Of a stretch of 9,878 nucleotides of DNA, positions 6,541 through 9,878 are shown piece by piece. The position numbers were made by a program, and so were the translations under genes. The DNA comes from Dehalococcoidia bacterium (GTDB lineage: Bacteria; Chloroflexota; Dehalococcoidia; GIF9; AB-539-J10). The DNA lies in assembly GCA_023229725.1 (NCBI GenBank), contig JALNYR010000092.1, positions 1 to 9,878 on the forward strand, written 5' to 3'. The notes under the pieces are model-generated. The model made no database searches, was not told the origin of the DNA, and saw nothing but the letters and a program-made list of their open reading frames with translations. Each line of letters opens with the position of its first letter. Position 1 is the first letter of the stretch.

Positions 6541-7065
6541 CTAGCCCTGGGATTCCTCGGCGGCCTGCGCCTCGGCCTCGTGCCTCTCAGCCGCGCGCGT
6601 TGCGGCAGCGGCCGCGGCCCGTGCCTGCCGTGCCTTCTCCAGAGCGAGCTCCTTGGCGTGCCCGGCAAAGACCTTCGCCTCTTCCGCCGTGTACTCCGCC
6701 TTGCTCTTCAGATAGTCGCGCGTGTCCCTGCCGGCCCTCGGAGCGTAGAGGAGGCCGACGACTCCACCGATGATGGCCCCGGTTACGAATCCCATGGTCA
6801 GTATCTTGTTCTGCATGCTAACCTCCTTCCTTGTCGTGAAATGCAGCGATGCGAGCTTGCGCGCACGCCGCTCCTCATCATCAATTCCGCCGGCTCGCAG
6901 CGCCGGCAAACGCGCACTCATCTTGCGCGCCAATTCCGCTTTTCCCTGCAGCAGCCTTCGCGTCTCTACGCCAGGCCTGGGTGCGAAGAGCAAGCCAAGC
7001 GTGCCGCCGACGAATGCCCCCGCGCACAGCGCATTCTTGTATACGGTGGTCCAACTGTGTTCCAT
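6541..7065 (-). CDS. Tandem YtxH-domain membrane-associated protein (two YtxH units in frame)
   Basis: A 174-residue protein with two similar YtxH-like units. Unit 1 (residues 9-50) and unit 2 (85-130) share the pattern GxxxGGxxGLLxAPRxGxxTRxxLxxKAE: AGAFVGGTLGLLFAPRPG against TGAIIGGVVGLLYAPRAG. Each has a glycine-rich hydrophobic helix followed by a charged helix. Residues 131-174 are Ala/Glu/Arg-rich and probably coiled coil. YtxH proteins are usually single-unit and about 90-150 residues long; in Bacillus the ytxGHJ operon is stress-controlled, but the molecular function is unknown. The start is ATG 7065, with GGAG 9 nt upstream. A second ATG at 6816 (residue 84) has AAGGAGGT just before it and would give a 91-residue protein of unit 2 alone. 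Thirteen bases separate the start from the upstream gene's stop, so the two form an operon. Confidence 0.85.
   Translation of the reverse strand: MEHSWTTVYKNALCAGAFVGGTLGLLFAPRPGVETRRLLQGKAELARKMSARLPALRAGGIDDEERRARKLASLHFTTRKEVSMQNKILTMGFVTGAIIGGVVGLLYAPRAGRDTRDYLKSKAEYTAEEAKVFAGHAKELALEKARQARAAAAAATRAAERHEAEAQAAEESQG
6817..6831 (-). promoter_or_regulatory. Internal ribosome-binding site at the junction of the two YtxH units
   Basis: On the minus strand AGGAAGGAGGTTAGC directly precedes ATG at 6816, giving an almost perfect Shine-Dalgarno with 5 nt spacing. The same bases are read as Arg-Lys-Glu-Val-Ser in the long frame. This suggests internal initiation, or a former separate gene whose upstream partner lost its stop codon. 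Confidence 0.65.
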
Positions 7066-7078
7066 GCTCGTCTTCTCC

Positions 7079-7351
7079 TCACCTCCTGCGCTTCTCGCTG
7101 CGCCCGCTGCCTCGTTCGGACCCGTGGCTCACGGCCTTGACTATCCCCAGTATGGAGGCTACCGGCTCCACGCCGTCACGTACTATTTCGGCGGATTCAC
7201 GAGCCAGTATGGACGCCGCCTTGATTTCCTTCAGTGCCTGACCCGCGGTGCGCTGCAGGCGCAGGACCACGATTGACAGGACTAAGAGTACAGCGGTGGA
7301 CCCGAAACCCAAAATCGTAACGCTCAAGTCCCGGTACCATTCAATACCCAT
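7079..7351 (-). CDS. DUF948-like small membrane-anchored protein (YtxG-like position)
   Basis: A 90-residue protein with one N-terminal membrane helix (about 8-31, ILGFGSTAVLLVLSIVVL), then an amphipathic helical region (32-75) and a basic Ser/Gly/Arg tail ending RSEKRRR. The form, and its position directly before a YtxH gene, match DUF948 proteins such as Bacillus YtxG, which precedes ytxH. Sequence identity to the family cannot be measured here, so the name rests partly on context. The start at ATG 7351 has GAAGGAGG 8 nt upstream. Its last codons (AGG AGG TGA) form part of the ribosome-binding region of the next gene, implying translational coupling. It is likely an envelope or stress-related scaffold of unknown mechanism. 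Confidence 0.75.
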   Translation of the reverse strand: MGIEWYRDLSVTILGFGSTAVLLVLSIVVLRLQRTAGQALKEIKAASILARESAEIVRDGVEPVASILGIVKAVSHGSERGSGRSEKRRR

Positions 7352-7514
7352 TCGCGTCGCCTCCTTCGTGCACCACAGAGCCGCGCGTGCATTGTCGCGG
7401 TCCCCGATCGTCGCAGTTGTCCGGGCTCATGTTCGGCATCTATTCCCTCTCGACCCGGCATCAGCAGCAGAAACCTTCGTACCCGGGACCCGTGGGAAGG
7501 GGGATGGGCACCCG

Positions 7515-7529
7515 GACCTGTGGCAGGTC
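7515..7529. promoter_or_regulatory. Perfect 6-bp dyad, possible operator
   Basis: GACCTG-TGG-CAGGTC is a perfect inverted repeat about 165 bp upstream of the DUF948 start. Its form suits a dimeric repressor site, but no regulator gene is nearby and chance is possible. Confidence 0.25.
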
Positions 7530-7695
7530 TCCCGACGGAGCGGGCGCTGAACGCTGAACCGAGGGAAGGACTAATCCTCTGTCTCGCTCGCCGGTCCTGA
7601 GAATGCGCTGTGCCGCGGAAGGCACGGAAAGGGCGACGGACGGCCATCACACGGCAGGGCACGACAGGCGCATTCAGGGCTTCGCGCCATCAACA

Positions 7696-7722
7696 GGCTG
7701 TCGGCTTGTAGAGCCGGCAGTC
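7696..7722 (+). other. 11-bp hairpin with G-U pairs, oriented to the plus strand
   Basis: CTGTCGGCT (7698-7706) pairs with AGCCGGCAG (7712-7720) around TGTAG. The stem extends by two more pairs (7696-7697 with 7721-7722). Two of the pairs are G-U only if the plus strand is transcribed; on the minus strand they would be A-C mismatches. No T-run follows. It may belong to a small RNA or a long leader of the lipoprotein gene. Confidence 0.35.
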
Positions 7723-7881
7723 GCAATGTGCCGCACGAGCGAGAATGACTGCTCCAGAATCAACCCCCTTCCCCGCCGCATGGCTGCGGGAGGATTCCCT
7801 ACCGTCTACAGTGTAATGAAACCGCGGGGTGCAAGTCGAGTCTTGGCAGCGTAGGGTCGCATGGGCGTCGCCGTATGCGAG

Positions 7882-7911
7882 TTGACGTCACGCCCGTACG
7901 GGCGCTACAGT
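7882..7911 (+). promoter_or_regulatory. Candidate promoter of the lipoprotein gene with two abutting palindromes
   Basis: TTGACG (7882-7887, 5 of 6 to consensus) and TACAGT (7906-7911, 4 of 6) are 18 nt apart. The palindrome TGACGTCA (7883-7890) overlaps the -35 box. The perfect 14-bp palindrome CGCCCGTACGGGCG (7891-7904) fills the spacer. Transcription would start near 7918, about 40 nt before the GTG. A dimeric repressor bound in the spacer would block polymerase. MerR-type spacer control usually needs a longer 19-20-nt spacer. Confidence 0.5.
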
Positions 7912-7960
7912 GGACGGACATGCCCTTGTTCCACAGCGCGAAGCTCCGGAGGACCGCATC

Positions 7961-8524
7961 GTGAAGACAGCCCGAGGGCTCATCCCCATCCTGCTCGTCG
8001 TGCTCAGTCTGAATACCGTCACCGGCTGCCGGGACGGCGCTGCTCCGGCTACGCCCACTGATGGGGCGGTCCCCCCAACAACCGACACCACGCCCATGAC
8101 CGGGGTCGAGAAGGCGTACCTGGAGTTCGCCCTCAACCACCTGGAGACGGTTGCCGAGGACCTCGCCACGCTGGAGTTCCTGTTCAGCAACCCGGACACG
8201 GAAGATGAGCACTGGAAGGCCAGCGTGACGGTGCTGCTCAACCGCATCGAGCTTGCGAATGCGAGCATGGCGCAACTCGAACCCACGGAACGTCTCCAAC
8301 CGTTTCAGGCTGCCTCAACGAGCGCGCTCGAGCATGCCGCGGCATTCACGACGGCGCTGCGCGATATGCTGGCTGCCGGGACGACAACGCTCTCCGATGA
8401 GGCGGCGGAGGCGTATGTGCAGACCAGCGTGGGGTTCGACGAGGTCGACCGGCTGCTTGCCGAGTTCCTGGCAGCGCATCCGGCGCCTGAGGAGTCGAAG
8501 GAACCCGCCGCCGCTGCTTCGTAG
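7961..8524 (+). CDS. Lipoprotein of unknown function
   Basis: A 187-residue protein with a lipoprotein signal peptide: basic start, hydrophobic LIPILLVVLSL (7-17), then lipobox VTGC with Cys23 as the lipidation site. A Thr/Pro/Ala-rich linker (27-47) leads to a mostly helical, acidic domain (~48-172) and an Ala/Glu/Pro tail. The family was not recognised. The helical domain has regular Leu/Ala spacing that suggests a four-helix-type bundle, with no visible catalytic motif. The GTG at 7961 is chosen because GGAGGA (7948-7953) lies 7 nt upstream and the signal peptide then begins properly. An extension to GTG 7910 would add 17 residues before the signal and would start at the promoter's -10 box. 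The mature protein would be anchored outside the cytoplasmic membrane. It stands alone, convergent with the next gene. Confidence 0.87.
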   Translation: MKTARGLIPILLVVLSLNTVTGCRDGAAPATPTDGAVPPTTDTTPMTGVEKAYLEFALNHLETVAEDLATLEFLFSNPDTEDEHWKASVTVLLNRIELANASMAQLEPTERLQPFQAASTSALEHAAAFTTALRDMLAAGTTTLSDEAAEAYVQTSVGFDEVDRLLAEFLAAHPAPEESKEPAAAAS

Positions 8525-8531
8525 GCTGCGC

Positions 8532-8544
8532 GTCACGGGGTGAC
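8532..8544. terminator. Short hairpin between converging genes
   Basis: GTCAC-GGG-GTGAC is a perfect 5-bp stem with a 3-nt loop, 8 nt after the lipoprotein stop. There is no T-run. It could help terminate or insulate the convergent pair, but the support is weak. Confidence 0.22.
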
Positions 8545-8601
8545 CGTCGAAGCGACCGCGTACAAGCGGGTGGACCATCCGCAACCGCAACCGGCCGACT
8601 G

Positions 8602-9150
8602 CTACTTCATGCCGGGCAGGTCGATGTAGCGGGGCGTGTGCTCGCAGTACTCGACGTAGCCGGCGCCGTAGGCCCTCTTCAGGTGCGTCTCCTCGGTCTT
8701 CACCATCACCTGGGCGAGGATGGCGTAGAGGACGACCCAGACGATGCCGCTCCACGACGGCCAGAGCAGTGTGTAGCCGATGACGGCAATCCCGTAGAAC
8801 AGGACCTGGGGGTTGCGGCTGCGGCGGTACATGCCCGAGCACGTCAGTTCCGAGCTTTCCTGCCCGACCGCCTTGTTGACGCCGACGCTCTTCAGGGTGG
8901 TTGCCAGAAGCACCAGTCCGCCGATGATGAGCAGGGCCGCGAGGCCGAACACGGGGCTGCCCGTGTCGATGGTGCTGAAGCGTGAGTCGAGGAGCAGGAG
9001 CGATGATGCGCCGTGCAGCACGAAGACGAGCACCTGGAGGGTGCTCGTCGCCTTCGTCAGTTTCCCGTAGCGGGCGTAGTCTTGCCCGGCGCGGCGGAAC
9101 ACCAGCGCACCGACAATGAGTACGAGTGCCGTTACCCAGACGCGGTTCAT
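8602..9150 (-). CDS. Isoprenylcysteine carboxyl methyltransferase / phospholipid methyltransferase-family membrane protein
   Basis: A 182-residue membrane protein. Hydrophobic segments are at about 2-18, 38-54, 66-86, 115-131 and 133-150. The C-terminal signature of the ICMT/PEMT fold is present: GMYRRSRNP (106-114), then EE (153-154), YGAGYVEYCEHTPRYI (161-176). In this family GxYxxxRxP and the distal Glu and Tyr/Arg form the S-adenosylmethionine site. The common RHP is RNP here (Asn113), a variation seen in bacterial members. Bacterial homologues methylate varied small lipids or isoprenoid-like substrates, and the substrate here is unknown. The ATG at 9150 is chosen because GGAGG lies 4 nt upstream and the first helix starts at residue 2. 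An ORF extension to 9192 adds a polar stretch without a ribosome-binding site. It diverges from the EamA gene. Confidence 0.9.
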   Translation of the reverse strand: MNRVWVTALVLIVGALVFRRAGQDYARYGKLTKATSTLQVLVFVLHGASSLLLLDSRFSTIDTGSPVFGLAALLIIGGLVLLATTLKSVGVNKAVGQESSELTCSGMYRRSRNPQVLFYGIAVIGYTLLWPSWSGIVWVVLYAILAQVMVKTEETHLKRAYGAGYVEYCEHTPRYIDLPGMK

Positions 9151-9225
9151 AGTGCCTCCGGCGATAATACTAGCAGAATGCGGCTCATGCACCCTTCCCG
9201 GACATGACGACCGGAAACGGGAATA

Positions 9226-9259
9226 GACGGCCTCGCGGCCATGTCATTACTCGGCCGTC
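9226..9259. promoter_or_regulatory. Inverted repeat in the gap upstream of the EamA gene
   Basis: GACGGCC (9226-9232) and GGCCGTC (9253-9259) are perfect inverted copies 20 nt apart, in the 147-bp divergent gap before the EamA start. They may be an operator or a leader hairpin. No strong promoter boxes were found around them, so the role is uncertain. Confidence 0.22.
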
Positions 9260-9297
9260 AGGTCGATTTGAGTGGTGTACCCTCGGTGATTGCAGGC

Positions 9298-9878
9298 ATG
9301 AAGAACGCCGACTGGCTCCGGCTCATCGCGCTCTCCGCCGTGTGGGGGAGCGTGTTCCTGTTCGTGACGCTGGCGGTACGCAGCATCCCGGAGTTCACGC
9401 TCGTCTTCCTGCGCCTCGCGCTGGCCGCTGTGGGCTTCTGGCTGCTCATCATGGCCACCCGAACGCGCATGCCGCGCGACCGCAGACTGTGGGGAGAGTT
9501 CGTCGTCAGCGGCCTCATCACCAACGCCATACCGTTCAGCCTCATCACCTGGGAGCAGACGCAAGTGGAGGGCGGCATCGCGTCCGTCCTGAATGCGATG
9601 ACGCCGTGCTTCGTGGTGGTGCTGGCGCACTTCCTGACGAAAGACGAGAAGGTGAGCGTCCGGAAGGCGGTCGGCGTGCTGGTCGGTTTCCTCGGCGCGT
9701 ACGTACTGATGTCGCCGGACCTCGGAGACGGCGTCTCTATGCGCGGCCTGGGCCAGATAGCCGGCCTAACGGCGTCGCTCGCTCACGCCGTCGCGGGCAT
9801 CTACGGCAAGCGCTTCAGGGGCCTCTCCCCTCTCGTGGCAGCGACCGGCACGCTCACGTGCGCCGCGCTCTGGCTGTT
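9298..9878 (+). CDS. EamA/DMT-superfamily transporter, partial at the C-terminus
   Basis: The frame is open from ATG 9298 to the window edge (193 complete codons). It covers the first EamA repeat (~8-138) and the start of the second (from ~150). Membrane helices are near 7-26, 32-53, 66-84, 94-114, 122-138 and 152-169. Family hallmarks are WGSVF (16-20) in helix 1, and GIASVLNAMTPCFVVVLAHF (93-112), which matches the helix pair before the conserved E/DE. Members of this family export or import amino acids, nucleosides or other metabolites, and the substrate cannot be predicted. The ribosome-binding site is weak (GGTGA, 8 nt upstream). In-frame alternatives are GTG 9286, TTG 9268 and ATG 9241, but 9298 starts just before helix 1 as usual. 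A full member has about 290-300 residues, so roughly a third is missing. Confidence 0.93.
   Translation, partial: MKNADWLRLIALSAVWGSVFLFVTLAVRSIPEFTLVFLRLALAAVGFWLLIMATRTRMPRDRRLWGEFVVSGLITNAIPFSLITWEQTQVEGGIASVLNAMTPCFVVVLAHFLTKDEKVSVRKAVGVLVGFLGAYVLMSPDLGDGVSMRGLGQIAGLTASLAHAVAGIYGKRFRGLSPLVAATGTLTCAALWL

Larger units (their letters stand above)
7352..7881. other. About 0.5 kb without a recognisable gene
   Basis: This stretch lies between the divergent DUF948 operon and the lipoprotein gene. Open frames in it translate to Arg/Pro-rich sequence with no family resemblance, and none has a convincing start. It must contain the promoter of the DUF948-YtxH operon, but no clear -10/-35 pair was found. 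Structures seen are GACCTG-TGG-CAGGTC (7515-7529), GTGCC-N6-GGCAC (7610-7625), the longer hairpin at 7696-7722, and CCGCA-TGGC-TGCGG (7776-7789). No tRNA or known riboswitch was recognised. Confidence 0.6.

Noticed and set aside
6523..7276. Plus-strand frames over the YtxH and DUF948 genes
   Set aside because: The minus strand has good ribosome-binding sites, operon spacing and YtxH motifs; the plus frames have none.
7324..7662. 112-codon minus-strand frame upstream of the DUF948 gene
   Set aside because: Arg-rich translation without motifs; it overlaps the start of the better supported DUF948 gene in another frame.
9164..9169. TATTAT as a -10 box for the methyltransferase gene (minus strand)
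   Set aside because: No -35 at a suitable distance, and the implied start would fall at the ribosome-binding site.
9247..9630. Minus-strand frames opposite the EamA gene
   Set aside because: The plus strand encodes a membrane protein with EamA hallmarks; the minus frames are low complexity.

Overview
This is a GC-rich bacterial window with normal gene density and no sign of a phage or a large island. It carries nine protein genes, two of them cut by the window ends. Several features suggest an anaerobic or facultative soil or sediment bacterium: a hybrid-cluster protein with a four-iron type N-terminal cysteine motif, a cupin behind it, a DUF948-YtxH pair, a short lipoprotein and a PAS-rich diguanylate cyclase. 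The overall look is Chloroflexota-like (possibly Dehalococcoidia), but that assignment is inference from gene style and has low confidence. No rRNA, tRNA, CRISPR array or intact transposase was seen.

Layout. Positions 1-2790 (minus) hold the first 930 residues of a very large sensor: seven tandem PAS domains and the start of a GGDEF domain, cut by the left edge. A 403-bp divergent gap (2791-3193) follows. It contains a ~132-bp imperfect palindrome that looks like a miniature mobile or REP-like element, a candidate promoter directly beside it, and a GC-rich leader. Positions 3194-5275 (plus) hold hcp and a small cupin gene, with a strong GTGA-capped hairpin between them. Positions 5326-6441 (minus) hold an AI-2E family exporter. 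Positions 6541-7351 (minus) hold a two-gene envelope or stress operon: a DUF948-like membrane protein and a protein made of two YtxH units joined in frame. About 0.5 kb without a recognisable gene follows. Positions 7961-8524 (plus) hold a lipoprotein of unknown function behind a promoter that contains two abutting palindromes. Positions 8602-9150 (minus) hold an isoprenylcysteine/phospholipid methyltransferase-family membrane protein. From 9298 to the right edge (plus) runs an EamA/DMT transporter.

How the genes may work together. Hcp is a nitric oxide or hydroxylamine detoxification enzyme of anaerobes, and the cupin is probably co-transcribed with it. The divergent cyclase could sense redox or gas state and make c-di-GMP, but the sequence does not show such a link. 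The remaining genes are mostly membrane or envelope functions in separate transcription units.

Points most worth a second look: (1) Hcp has valine where a glutamate that ligates the hybrid cluster is expected; (2) the palindromic element abuts the hcp promoter; (3) the YtxH protein keeps a full ribosome-binding site and start codon at the junction of its two halves; (4) the lipoprotein promoter contains a 14-bp perfect palindrome between its -35 and -10 boxes.
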